Shown here: positions 46,557 to 55,514 of the stretch, one piece after another
How positions within the stretch are numbered: position 1 is the first letter of the stretch
How the letters are laid out: every line of letters begins with the position of its first letter
Source: Planctomycetota bacterium
GTDB lineage: Bacteria; Planctomycetota; Phycisphaerae; Sedimentisphaerales; Anaerobacaceae
Direction of reading: 5' to 3'
NCBI GenBank assembly: GCA_019456255.1
Contig: VRUG01000002.1
Span: 145,314-209,313, forward strand
Length of the DNA stretch: 64,000 nucleotides
Notes under the pieces: model-generated
The model's input: only the letters and a program-made list of their open reading frames with translations
What the model was told of the DNA's origin: nothing
Database searches by the model: none
Translations under genes and position numbers: made by a program

Positions 46557-47221
46557 AGCATTGCCTCTTTAAATTCTACTTTTCTTTGACCAGCAGATGT
46601 ACTCGTTCTCCAGTCTTTAGGCTTTCTGACCGCCGTCAAGTTTTCCAGCTTGTTCAATTTCTTTAACCTGTCATAAATTATCTGCCAGACGCAATCAATT
46701 TCCTTGTCGACTTCGCATTTGCCGTCGCTCGAACCCCCGCAAGGCCCGTTAAGAAGTTTCTTGGCACATCGGGCAATCGGACATACCCCGCCGGTCCATT
46801 CCAAAAGACAATTGCCGCAACCGGCGCATCGCTCTTCCCACAATGCGTGCTCCACGGGATAGCCCATGAATTTCGTATTTAAACCTGGTATCGTGATAGT
46901 ATCGGGATGACGTTCGTTCATTGTCTGAACCCCGACCCCGCAGGCAATACTCAATACCACCGGCACCGACTCGAATTTTTCCTTGCATGGATCGATGTAC
47001 TCGAATTCGCATTGTCTCTCAGGGGTGCATTCGATTATTTCGATTTCTTTGCCCTGTTTCTTCCGGGCAATTTTTATCTGGGATGCCAAAAGCTCAACAG
47101 ACTTGGCGCCTCCTGAAAAACAAATAGTTACGCATCCGCCGCAACCCATCAAAACGATCTTGTCGAAATCCTTTATCGATTCTAAAATTTCCTCTAAAGG
47201 TTTTCTGTCTGCGACAATCAT
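46553..47221 (-). CDS. metV: MetV, iron-sulfur partner of MetF
   Basis: 222 residues of the methylene-THF reductase C-terminal domain-containing protein family. The N-terminal half has MGCGGCVTICFSGG. The C-terminal half has cysteine clusters CAGCGNCLLEWTGGVCPIARCAKK and NGPCGGSSDGKCEV, which bind Fe-S and/or zinc in MetV. It overlaps hdrB and metF by 4 bases each. It links MetF to the Hdr electron-transfer unit in acetogens. Confidence 0.92.
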   Translation of the reverse strand: MIVADRKPLEEILESIKDFDKIVLMGCGGCVTICFSGGAKSVELLASQIKIARKKQGKEIEIIECTPERQCEFEYIDPCKEKFESVPVVLSIACGVGVQTMNERHPDTITIPGLNTKFMGYPVEHALWEERCAGCGNCLLEWTGGVCPIARCAKKLLNGPCGGSSDGKCEVDKEIDCVWQIIYDRLKKLNKLENLTAVRKPKDWRTSTSAGQRKVEFKEAML

Positions 47222-48090
47222 AATAAGGCCCTTTCTTTTAGAAAGTCTTCAACTTCAGTTAAATGCTTGAATACACCGAGCTCCTTGGCGCCAATTCCAA
47301 ATGCCAATCCCATCAGTTCAGTAAAATAAAATATCGGGATATTAAAATCAGTATTAAATTTCTCATTTATCTGCTGCTGCCTGCCGTCGAGGTTAGCGTG
47401 ACATAGCGGACAGCCCACAGAAATCGCCTCAGCGCCCGACGCCTCAGCGTCAGCTAAAATCTTTTTCGTCAATTCCAATACAACATCGGTCTGAGTCAAT
47501 GCAAAACTTGCTCCGCAGCAAAACGTCTTTAAGTTCCAGTCAACAGGCTCAGCGCCGAGCACTTCTAGAACCGAATCCATATCAGTTGGGTTTTCATAGC
47601 TATCTTTTCCGGTTATTTTTGGCGGCCTTGTCATCAGACAGCCGTAATAACTGGCAATCTTCATCCCGCCCAGGCTTCTCTGAACCTTCTCTTCAATCGC
47701 CTCGACACCTATCTTTTTCGCAATCACATCAAGCATATGCAAAACCGTAATATCTTCAGGATACTTGGTACCAATGACCTGCTCGACATCTTTCTTTAGG
47801 TTTTCGTCAGCCAATTTATATTGGGCGCCTTTTAATCGCGAATAGCACGAGGCACACGGAGCGCAAACCTCTTTAAAATCACCGGTTTGTGCGACAAGCG
47901 CAAGATTCTTCGCCGGCAGCGCAACACTCATCAACTCATCGCATTGATGCGCCGGACTCGAACCGCAGCAAATCCAATCCTTAACCTCTGTCAGTTCTAT
48001 CCCAAGCACATCGCAAACCTTCCTGGTCGAGATGTCATACTCAACGCCCGTCGAATGCAGTGAACAGCCTGGATAATATGCTATCTTCAT
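47218..48090 (-). CDS. hdrB: Heterodisulfide reductase-like subunit B
   Basis: 290 residues with two CCG domains, each ligating a non-cubane Fe-S cluster in HdrB. The first is WICCGSSPAHQC with APCASCYSRL; the second is TFCCGASFALT with VGCPLCHANLD. It opens YYPGCSLHSTG. It overlaps hdrC by 4 bases. With metVF it probably passes electrons toward MetV rather than reducing a CoM-CoB disulfide. Confidence 0.93.
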   Translation of the reverse strand: MKIAYYPGCSLHSTGVEYDISTRKVCDVLGIELTEVKDWICCGSSPAHQCDELMSVALPAKNLALVAQTGDFKEVCAPCASCYSRLKGAQYKLADENLKKDVEQVIGTKYPEDITVLHMLDVIAKKIGVEAIEEKVQRSLGGMKIASYYGCLMTRPPKITGKDSYENPTDMDSVLEVLGAEPVDWNLKTFCCGASFALTQTDVVLELTKKILADAEASGAEAISVGCPLCHANLDGRQQQINEKFNTDFNIPIFYFTELMGLAFGIGAKELGVFKHLTEVEDFLKERALL

Positions 48091-48647
48091 TTACTTAACC
48101 TCTTGGCTCTGTCGAACATCTTTTTAGTTTCCAGCGGCTTCTTAAACGAAGGAAACAGCTTCAACTTACCTTTTTTTATCATCTTCATACCGAGCGACAT
48201 ATCCTTGAACGGCTTGCCCGTGAAAAGATTCAACGCACCGGTCAAACCAATTTCATACATCCTGCCCATGTATCTTAATATTGTCATCCACAGCCAATTA
48301 AACAGCCGCGAATTTTTGGTGTCAGCTTTTATCTTCTTTTCCTGAACCATGATCCTTATCGTATCAACCACATGAGCAATATCAATATCCTGCGGACACC
48401 TCGTCGAGCATGTCTCACACGACAGGCAATACCAAATGGTGTTTTGTTTCATCGCCTCATCAATCATCCCAAGCTGAACGTAACGCATCAGTTGAGTCGG
48501 CGTGCTCGTCATAAATTCCCTGCTCGGACAACCAGATGCACACTTCTTGCACTGATAGCAGAGGAAAACATTTTCCCCGCTGCGCTCAGCGATTTCCTTG
48601 GCCAAAGCGGTATCTATCTTTATTTGCTTGTCACCGATAATTTTCAT
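48087..48647 (-). CDS. hdrC: Heterodisulfide reductase-like subunit C
   Basis: 186 residues with two [4Fe-4S] motifs: CYQCKKCASGCP (residue about 30) and CLSCETCSTRCP (about 74). A helical tail follows. HdrC carries electrons between HdrA and HdrB. It overlaps hdrB and mvhD by 4 bases. Confidence 0.93.
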   Translation of the reverse strand: MKIIGDKQIKIDTALAKEIAERSGENVFLCYQCKKCASGCPSREFMTSTPTQLMRYVQLGMIDEAMKQNTIWYCLSCETCSTRCPQDIDIAHVVDTIRIMVQEKKIKADTKNSRLFNWLWMTILRYMGRMYEIGLTGALNLFTGKPFKDMSLGMKMIKKGKLKLFPSFKKPLETKKMFDRAKRLSK

Positions 48648-49075
48648 GAGCTAACAGACTCTTTCTGCCCGTCTTTATAAACAGGACCAAGCTTCTTTAT
48701 CCTCTCGGTCATTTCTTCCACGATTTCAGCAAACCTTCCGCCCATAGCCGACGAAAGATTGAACATCTCAACTCTCTCAGGCTCAATGCCGACTTCCGCC
48801 AGCAGCCTCTTAACATAAGCAACTTTCTTTTTCGCTCGCAGGTTCCCTTCAAGATAATGACATTGACCTTCCAGACAGCCGGCAACAAAAACCCCGTCGG
48901 CGCCATCTTCAAACGACTTCATAAGGTACAGCGCATCAACTTTACCAGTACACGGCAGCCGAATAATTCGCACACTGGGCGAATACTGCAAACGCATCGC
49001 GCCCGCCAGATCCGCTGCCGCAAAAGCGCAAAAATTACAGCAAAACGCCACTATTTTAGGTTCAAATTCACTCAT
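48644..49075 (-). CDS. mvhD: MvhD-type iron-sulfur protein
   Basis: 143 residues of the MvhD/FrhD family, which carries a [2Fe-2S] cluster and delivers electrons to HdrA. IVAFCCNFCAFAAADLAG, RLPCTGKVDALY and VAGCLEGQCHYLEGN supply the conserved cysteines. It overlaps hdrA by 8 bases. No hydrogenase subunits are next to it, so its electron source is probably a dehydrogenase or the NAD(P)H module of HdrA. Confidence 0.93.
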   Translation of the reverse strand: MSEFEPKIVAFCCNFCAFAAADLAGAMRLQYSPSVRIIRLPCTGKVDALYLMKSFEDGADGVFVAGCLEGQCHYLEGNLRAKKKVAYVKRLLAEVGIEPERVEMFNLSSAMGGRFAEIVEEMTERIKKLGPVYKDGQKESVSS

Positions 49076-52000
49076 CTTTAGCTGCTTTGCTCACCTCTTT
49101 TAATAATGAAACAGTCTTGGAAATAATCTGATTGTCCTTGTAATGCATCAATTCGATTGCCTTGGCCGGGCACTCCGAAGCGCAAATCCCACAGCCGTGA
49201 CACATCGCCTTTTCAATTTCCGCGACGCCATCTTCGTTTATTTTCGGCACATCATACGGACATACCCGAACACATGTAAGACAAGCTGCGCACTTGTCCG
49301 GGTCGACAACCGAGACAATGCCGCTTATCTCCATAACCTTCTTCGATAATATCGCCACCGCCTTGGCAGCTGCCGCCTGGGCCTGGGCGATCGTCTCATC
49401 GATAAATTTAGGCGCGTGACATGTACCGCAAAGGAACAATCCATCCGACGCAAAATCTACAGGCCTTAATTTCATGTGTGCTTCGAGAAAAAATCCCTCA
49501 AGCGTAATCGGAACCTTAAACGCTGTCCCGACATCTATAGTATCTTCCGGCGGTATCATCGCCGCACTCAACGCCAAAACATCAGGCGCAAATTCAATAT
49601 CGAGCATCGAGTTCAAATCTTTGACCTTCACTTCAACTCTGCCGGAACCGCTTTCGGTGACAACAGGCTTATTGTCAAGGTCGTACCTAAAGAACAAAAC
49701 ACCGATCTCACGGGCCTGGTTATAATATTTTTCCTTAAAACCGTAAGTGCGAACATCGCGATAAAGAACCGCAACGTTAGCATCCGGGTTAGCCTGCTTG
49801 ATAGTAATTGCATTCTTAATAGCCTCGGTGCAGCAAACCCTGCTGCAAATTAATCTGTCCGGCTCCCGCGAGCCGACACATTGAATCATAACAACTTCAT
49901 TTAAAGTCTTGGCATATTCAGGGTCCTTTTCAAGCATCTCTTCAAGCTGCATCTGGGTAACCACATTTTCATTTTTGCTGTAGAGGTATTCTGTCGGCTT
50001 AGATTCATTCGCACCGGTAGCGATTATCGCCGCACCGTGTTCAATTTCGATTTCACTGCCGTTATTATTAATTTTACTCTTAAAGTTACCCGCAAAACCT
50101 TTACATTCACTTACTGTCGAGTTTGTATAAACGGTAACTTTGTCACTTGCTTCGATTTCGGATTTGAGTTTGCCCAAAAGTTCAAACGGTTCATAACCTT
50201 CAACGGTATGTTTAATATTAAGCAGGTTCCCGCCGAGATGGTCGGATTTTTCAACCAGATAAACCTTGAAACCCTGATTAGCTATGGATAAAGCCGCCGT
50301 CATACCGCCCACGCCGCCGCCGACAACAATCGCACTTGTTTTAGGAATATAACTCTGCATAGTCAAAGGCTCGATGGTTCGCGCTCTTCCGACCGCCATC
50401 CGCACCAAATCGATAGCCTTGTCCTGCGTCGCTTCGCCTAATCGGGCGTGCACCCACGTACACTGGTCGCGGATATTAGCCATCTCAAACAGATATGGAT
50501 TTAGCCCTGCCTCTTTCATCGTCTCCTGGAACAAAGGCTCATGCGTTCGAGGCGTACAAGAAGCCACCACTACACGGTTTAGATTAAACTCTTCGATTTT
50601 TTCTTTTATCGTTCTAAGCCCGTCCGGCGAGCACGTGTAAAGAAGATTTGTCGCAAACTCAACACCATCTAAGCCCTTAGCATAGTTGGCGACCTTTTCA
50701 CATTCTATAACGCCGGCAATATTTGAACCGCAGTGACATACGAAAACTCCAATCCGGTCACCTTGCCCGCTGATGTCCTTTTCTGGCGGGTATTGTTTAT
50801 CTTCGACCTGAGTGTCTCGCACCTCAGCTAATAACTCCATAGCTTTCGTTGCTGCGCCACTTGCCTGAACCACGCTTTCAGGAATATCTTTAGGACTTTC
50901 AAATGAACCGGCAAGATAAATACCTGCTTTGCTCGATTCGGTAGGAACAAACTTAGCAGATTGCGCAAAGTTGTACTCATTCAAATCAATTCCGCAAACC
51001 TGAGCTAATTCTTTGGAGTATTTTGTCGGACACAGTCCTGATGCCAGCACAACCATATCGAATTCTTCTTCTATCCAGTTGTCGCCGTCTTCGGTAAACT
51101 GCAGGGAAAGATTATGCGTCCCGAAATCCTGTTTTATACTCGAAGGTCTCGTGTAAATATATTCAACGCCGTATTTGTCTTTCGCGCGTTCATAGTACTC
51201 GTCAAATCCTTTACTAAACGCCCGCACATCCATTACAAAAATCTTACACTCAGCATCGGGTGCGTGTTCTTTGGTAATGATGGCCTGCTTCGTTGAGTAC
51301 ATACAGCAGACCGAAGAGCAGTATGGCCTTTCGGTGTCCCGCGAACCTACGCATTGAATAAACGCTATCTTTTTCGGGTCCTGACCATCCGATGGCCTTA
51401 CTACGTGCCCCATACAAGGACCTGATGCGCTTAACAATCGTTCATAGTCCAGACCGCTTAGCACATTGGGAAAACGTCTGTAACCGTATTCAGCCTTTTT
51501 GGCCGCGTCAAATAGTTCAAAGCCGGGTGCTAATATGATCGCACCGACATCAAGCTGACGCTGCTTTTCTTTATCGTTGTAAAGTATCGCGTCAGCCTCG
51601 CAGGCCTTCTGGCATAACCCGCACCACGAACAAACCGCACAATACAAACACCTCTTGGACTCTGCGACCGTCATCTCTTCGGTAAAGCCGAGGTCAACCT
51701 CCTTAAAACTTGAAACCCGGTTGTCAAGCGAGATGGTCGGCATTTCCTGACGGGCAATAACTTTTTCTTTGCGTTCCTTTAATTCTTCCTTCGAGATTTC
51801 AACTACAGGCTCATCGATTTGCTCAGGCTCATATTTTTCGCCCTTGATATAAGCGTCGATAGCCTTGGCGGCATGGTGGCCGTCAGCGATCGCCTGAACA
51901 ACACTGGCTGCCCCGCGAACAACGTCACCGCCTACAAAAACACCTTCCCAGCTGGTCATGCCGGTTCGTTCGTCAACCGCTACTGTACCGCGCGGCGTTA

Positions 52001-53531
52001 GTTTTATTTTTCCACCTTCACCGAGCATACCCAGGTCAGGCTTTTGCCCTATCGCGACAATAAGTTCTTCGCTTTCAAGAACCTTTTCACTACCGGCAAC
52101 GGTCTCAAGTTCAAGCCTGCCCTGGACAAATGACATCTTCTCGACATCCAAAAGTTCCAGCCCGACAAACACTCCGCCTTTGCCGAGAATCTTTTTCGTA
52201 GCTTTGGCGGCATTGACAATAACACCCTCTTCTTTGGCCCAGGCAACTTCCCATGCGTAAGCGGGCATCTTCTCCTCGGCTTCGAGACAAACAAGATTCA
52301 CCTTTTTGGCCCCGAGCCTAAGAGCTGTCCTCGCGCAGTCCATAGCGACATTACCGCCGCCAATAACTGTCACGCTGTCTTTAACATTGGTCCTGTTGCC
52401 GAGCCTGACATTGCGAAGAAAATCAATACCGCTCGAAGCATTTTCAAGGTCCTCACCTTCAATACCCATCCGCATACTTTTATGCGAACCGACCGACAAA
52501 AAGACCGCTTCGAACTTATCTTCAAAAAGTGTTTCGATTTCGTTTAAATGTTTAATGTGGCTGTGAAGTTTAACGTCAACGCCGTAGTCGAGTATCTCCT
52601 GAATCTCCCTGTCGATAATATCATTAGGCAGCCGGTATTCCGGAATACCGATTCGCATCATCCCGCCAAGCACGCCGTGCTTTTCATACAGTGTCGTAGA
52701 GTAACCCATCTTTCTAAGGTCCATAGCAGCTGTAAGCCCCGCGGGCCCGGAACCAATGATAGCAACTTTTTTCCCGTTATCTTCAATCGCCGCCTGCTTT
52801 TCTTCAGCGGTTAATTTCTTGCCATGTTCAGCGTGCCAGTCAGCCAGAAATCTTTTGATATATGCTATCGAAACAGGACTATCTAAATTTTTCCTGTTGC
52901 AGCTTTGCTCACATGGATGTTCGCATATCCTTCCGCAGATAGATGGGAAAGGATTATTTTCCGCAGCTGACTCAAAAGCCTCTTCGTATTTCCCAGATGC
53001 TGCCAATGCGACATAACCGCTCGGGTTGCCGTGGATGGGACAGGCGTCGTAACAAGGCGCCATGCCTTCCCGGGTCATTGCGAATTTATTTGGCACTGCC
53101 TGCGGATATTTTTTAAAGATAGCCTTCCTGTCGCAAAGCAGCTGATTGTATTCGTCTTTTACTGGCACCGGACAGTCCTCAGCGCAAACACCACAGCCGG
53201 TACACTTTTCTAAATCAACATAGTTAGGCTTGATTGTTACAGTTGTATTGAAATTGCCTGCCTTGCCCGAAAGCTTGCTTAATTGAGCATTGGTGATTAT
53301 ATCAATATTTCTGTGCGTCCCAGCGGCAACTAACCTTGGCGAAATCGTACACATCGCGCAATCATTAGTCGGAAACGTTTTGTCAAGCTGAGCCATGCGA
53401 CCGCCAATAGCCGTACTTTCCTCGACAAGATAAACCTTGTAACCAGAATCCGCTAAATCAAGAGCGGACTGGATGCCAGCGATTCCAGCCCCAACTACCA
53501 TTACTGAACCTATTTTTTTGTCTTGCTCCAT
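49068..53531 (-). CDS. hdrA: Giant HdrA: two HdrA units with an inserted GltD/NfnB-like NAD(P)H module
   Basis: 1487 residues. HdrA-like FAD fold with VVGAGIAGIQSALDLA (12-27) and CTGCGVCAEDCP (110-121). At about 150-570 a GltD/NfnB-like module is inserted: cysteines CYDACPIHGNP and CGRICEHPCEQSCNR, FAD loop IIGSGPAGLTAA (258-269), NAD(P)H loop VIGGGNVAMDCARTAL (389-404). Cysteines 628-644 and the rest of the first HdrA follow to about 905. A second HdrA unit begins VCHCGSNIAG (931), with GGGVGGMTAA and a C-terminal double ferredoxin (CAACLTCVRVCP, CHGCGICASECP). It likely bifurcates electrons between NAD(P)H, ferredoxin and MetF. GAGG precedes the ATG. Confidence 0.92.
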   Translation of the reverse strand: MEQDKKIGSVMVVGAGIAGIQSALDLADSGYKVYLVEESTAIGGRMAQLDKTFPTNDCAMCTISPRLVAAGTHRNIDIITNAQLSKLSGKAGNFNTTVTIKPNYVDLEKCTGCGVCAEDCPVPVKDEYNQLLCDRKAIFKKYPQAVPNKFAMTREGMAPCYDACPIHGNPSGYVALAASGKYEEAFESAAENNPFPSICGRICEHPCEQSCNRKNLDSPVSIAYIKRFLADWHAEHGKKLTAEEKQAAIEDNGKKVAIIGSGPAGLTAAMDLRKMGYSTTLYEKHGVLGGMMRIGIPEYRLPNDIIDREIQEILDYGVDVKLHSHIKHLNEIETLFEDKFEAVFLSVGSHKSMRMGIEGEDLENASSGIDFLRNVRLGNRTNVKDSVTVIGGGNVAMDCARTALRLGAKKVNLVCLEAEEKMPAYAWEVAWAKEEGVIVNAAKATKKILGKGGVFVGLELLDVEKMSFVQGRLELETVAGSEKVLESEELIVAIGQKPDLGMLGEGGKIKLTPRGTVAVDERTGMTSWEGVFVGGDVVRGAASVVQAIADGHHAAKAIDAYIKGEKYEPEQIDEPVVEISKEELKERKEKVIARQEMPTISLDNRVSSFKEVDLGFTEEMTVAESKRCLYCAVCSWCGLCQKACEADAILYNDKEKQRQLDVGAIILAPGFELFDAAKKAEYGYRRFPNVLSGLDYERLLSASGPCMGHVVRPSDGQDPKKIAFIQCVGSRDTERPYCSSVCCMYSTKQAIITKEHAPDAECKIFVMDVRAFSKGFDEYYERAKDKYGVEYIYTRPSSIKQDFGTHNLSLQFTEDGDNWIEEEFDMVVLASGLCPTKYSKELAQVCGIDLNEYNFAQSAKFVPTESSKAGIYLAGSFESPKDIPESVVQASGAATKAMELLAEVRDTQVEDKQYPPEKDISGQGDRIGVFVCHCGSNIAGVIECEKVANYAKGLDGVEFATNLLYTCSPDGLRTIKEKIEEFNLNRVVVASCTPRTHEPLFQETMKEAGLNPYLFEMANIRDQCTWVHARLGEATQDKAIDLVRMAVGRARTIEPLTMQSYIPKTSAIVVGGGVGGMTAALSIANQGFKVYLVEKSDHLGGNLLNIKHTVEGYEPFELLGKLKSEIEASDKVTVYTNSTVSECKGFAGNFKSKINNNGSEIEIEHGAAIIATGANESKPTEYLYSKNENVVTQMQLEEMLEKDPEYAKTLNEVVMIQCVGSREPDRLICSRVCCTEAIKNAITIKQANPDANVAVLYRDVRTYGFKEKYYNQAREIGVLFFRYDLDNKPVVTESGSGRVEVKVKDLNSMLDIEFAPDVLALSAAMIPPEDTIDVGTAFKVPITLEGFFLEAHMKLRPVDFASDGLFLCGTCHAPKFIDETIAQAQAAAAKAVAILSKKVMEISGIVSVVDPDKCAACLTCVRVCPYDVPKINEDGVAEIEKAMCHGCGICASECPAKAIELMHYKDNQIISKTVSLLKEVSKAAKDE

Positions 53532-53680
53532 TTAACCTCTATGAAAAATTATCAGGAACTTGGCATGTTAAATACTTGTGCGTGTTATTGCAACTAAAAC
53601 AAGTATGCCGCAACCTTAAAATCACCCCTTATCCTATAGCTACTAACCCTTTACGTCATTATTACCTTGAAAGTGCGAAC

Positions 53681-53709
53681 ATTATATCGAATTATAGCAG
53701 AAATTGTAA
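53681..53709 (-). promoter_or_regulatory. Putative promoter of the hdrA-metF operon
   Basis: On the minus strand TTACAA (53704-53709), a 17-base spacer and a perfect TATAAT (53681-53686). A second TATAAT lies inside the spacer (53691-53696), giving TATAAT-TCGA-TATAAT. The leader to the hdrA start would be about 145 bases. Confidence 0.45.
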
Positions 53710-53959
53710 CCCTACCTGACTGCATTTGTTTTAAACCGACAAAAATAATTTCGGAGAAAGACAGAAAAAGAGAGATTTTACTATAGCCTTAGTTTTAAAA
53801 GACTTACGTAGATTTCTGAGCATTTTATTACGCAATTTAGGTAAAAAAACTCTCCGACTCGGGCAAATTTTTTTGTGGGAAACTTGTTGATAACCCTGAT
53901 TTTCCCAGAAAACCAGACAGCAACCCACATCAAAATAGCCGATAAACAAAATTACCCTG

Positions 53960-53990
53960 TTTAACACCCCTTGTCGTGGTCGGTGTTAAA
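53960..53990. repeat. Perfect 9-bp inverted repeat
   Basis: TTTAACACC and GGTGTTAAA around a 13-base loop. There is no T-run on either side, so it is more likely an operator or RNA hairpin than a terminator. It lies between the divergent-facing ends of hdrA's upstream region and thiE's 3' end. Confidence 0.5.
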
Positions 53991-54207
53991 ATAGGAGGGA
54001 GTGTTGCTAACATCTCTCTATTAAACAGGTTAGATACGACGGTATTGTAGTTCAGAAATGTCTGGTTGTGATTGCGAGCTTCCGATAACAATTTGAGCCA
54101 ATTTTTTTCAGCAAAATGGCAATTTAGGGGAAAATTTATTTCGCTGGTGGATAAATTGTAGAAAAACCTATTTGGGAGGCCTCGGGTTGCTGTGAAAATG
54201 CCTGAAA

Positions 54208-55257
54208 TTATCGCTTAAAACCTGCGATTTTCGCCTTAAATTGGCTACAGCGGTCGGCGGGGTCTTCTGAATCTGTTATGGCTGAGCAGACCGCAAAGGC
54301 CATTGCGCCAGCCCCCAGGACCTGTTCAATGTTTTCAACGGTTATTCCGCCTATAGCGACATGGCAAATACAACCATCAGCTAACAGTTTCACCGCCTCT
54401 GTGACATAATCTAACCCGGCAACCGCTTCGCCGGGCTTCGTTTCGGTCTCAAAGACCGGGCCAAGGGCAACATAGGTCGGATTTTCCGCACGCGCTGCTA
54501 GCAACTGGTCAACGCAATGCGTACTTTTGCCAATGATTAACGGAGACAATTCGAGATTACGCGTATGTTCAACTGATAAATCGTTTTGACCAAGATGTAC
54601 CCCGTCGGCACCAGATGCCACAGCAATATCTATGCGGTCATTGATTATACTTAAAACATCAGACTCCCTGCAAATTTTTACAAATTCTTTTGCCAGAGAA
54701 AGAAGCGCATCGTCTGGGATATCTTTTGCGCGCAGTTGAATACAGTCGGCCTTACCCGCAACGCATTTGTTTGTAATACTAATCACATCAGCGGGAAAGT
54801 TACTGCTTATTATGACATACAAACCAACCTTCTTAAATTTTTCTATCGGGTCAGCGAAAGTGACTATATCCTTTTCAAGTGCATAGGTGTCATACCGAAG
54901 TTTTTCAATACTTTTGGCGAGAGGGGGATTTATTATTTGAACAGTTTCGGCGAGGGCTCTAAGTGCCTCAGTAAGGCGTTTGCAGGCAGCTGTAAGACAA
55001 TCACGCAAATCGTTACGGCTAAGCTGGTCGTCAACAACCTGGCCGACACCAACATCACCCAAAGTGTCTCTGCTGCAAATAAGTTTATCCGCGTCAAGGT
55101 TATTGATAGCGGCGCAAAGTTCGTGACGCAGCTGTTTTGCGCGACGGGTTAGGCTATCGCAGTTCAAAACAAACCGGCAAAATTCCTCAACAACACGGAT
55201 AGCCTCACGGGCGCGATTAAAATTAGCATCGATAATTCTGTAAATACCTCGTTCCAT
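54208..55257 (-). CDS. thiE: ThiD2-ThiE fusion: thiamine phosphate synthase
   Basis: 349 residues. The N-terminal ThiD2 domain (about 1-140) has YRIIDANFNRAREAIRVVEEFCRF and TLGDVGVGQ. The C-terminal ThiE barrel (about 145-349) has IQLRAKDI, INDRIDIAVASGADGVHLGQ, IIGKSTHC, ALGPVFETETKPG and AIGGITVENI. ThiE couples HMP-PP and thiazole phosphate into thiamine phosphate; ThiD2 is thought to phosphorylate HMP-P. The ATG at 55257 begins the ThiD2 fold; an in-frame extension upstream crosses a terminator and is rejected. A structured leader lies upstream. Confidence 0.9.
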   Translation of the reverse strand: MERGIYRIIDANFNRAREAIRVVEEFCRFVLNCDSLTRRAKQLRHELCAAINNLDADKLICSRDTLGDVGVGQVVDDQLSRNDLRDCLTAACKRLTEALRALAETVQIINPPLAKSIEKLRYDTYALEKDIVTFADPIEKFKKVGLYVIISSNFPADVISITNKCVAGKADCIQLRAKDIPDDALLSLAKEFVKICRESDVLSIINDRIDIAVASGADGVHLGQNDLSVEHTRNLELSPLIIGKSTHCVDQLLAARAENPTYVALGPVFETETKPGEAVAGLDYVTEAVKLLADGCICHVAIGGITVENIEQVLGAGAMAFAVCSAITDSEDPADRCSQFKAKIAGFKR

Positions 55258-55362
55258 ACGAGCCGGATTATAAGGCCTGAAAGCGAAATTGAGTAGCGAA
55301 AAAGCACCTAAAGCCAAATCGCAAGAGAGTGATTTCGCGGCAGATGAGGAAAATAAGCGCAT

Positions 55363-55399
55363 AAAAAAAGCGAGGCTACCCTCCTCCGGCCAGCCTCGC
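55363..55399 (-). terminator. Intrinsic terminator upstream of thiE
   Basis: GCGAGGCT pairs perfectly with AGCCTCGC around a 14-base loop and is followed by TTTTTTT on the minus strand. It lies about 105 bases before the thiE start, so it would stop transcripts entering from upstream unless regulated. Confidence 0.88.
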
Positions 55400-55514
55400 A
55401 CAATATGAATAGCAAAATCAAGTTCTCTCAAACAGCAGAAGAACCGATTCTGGTTTCTTCTGAAATCGGGCGGCCCTATCCTCCTCCAAGTTTTAGCGTT
55501 TAGGACATCCGCCC
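55363..55514 (-). ncRNA. Structured leader or small RNA upstream of thiE
   Basis: Minus-strand sequence folding into three parts. An outer helix joins GGGCGG (55509-55514) with CCGCCC (55468-55473). A 10-bp hairpin (55436-55462) pairs CAGAAGA(A)ACC with GGTTCTTCTG. A terminator hairpin with seven T follows. CCGATT/AATCGG offers an alternative pairing to the middle hairpin. The purine word GGAGGAGG occurs twice, once before the closing strand of the outer helix and once in the terminator loop. It may be a cis-regulator of thiE or a separate RNA. It does not look like the TPP riboswitch. Confidence 0.45.

Larger units (their letters stand above)
53532..54207. other. Spacer upstream of the hdrA operon
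   Basis: About 675 bases without a supported gene. It holds the putative hdrA promoter near 53681-53709, a strong hairpin at 53960-53990, and AT-rich sequence. No known riboswitch was recognised. The 150-base leader of hdrA could still carry regulation. Confidence 0.4.

Noticed and set aside
53731..53967. 78-codon minus-strand frame upstream of hdrA
   Set aside because: No ribosome-binding site of note, no domain, and its composition resembles the AT-rich spacer.
55258..55431. 58-residue N-terminal extension of ThiE
   Set aside because: It would translate through the terminator hairpin and adds no family sequence; ThiD2 begins at the ATG used.
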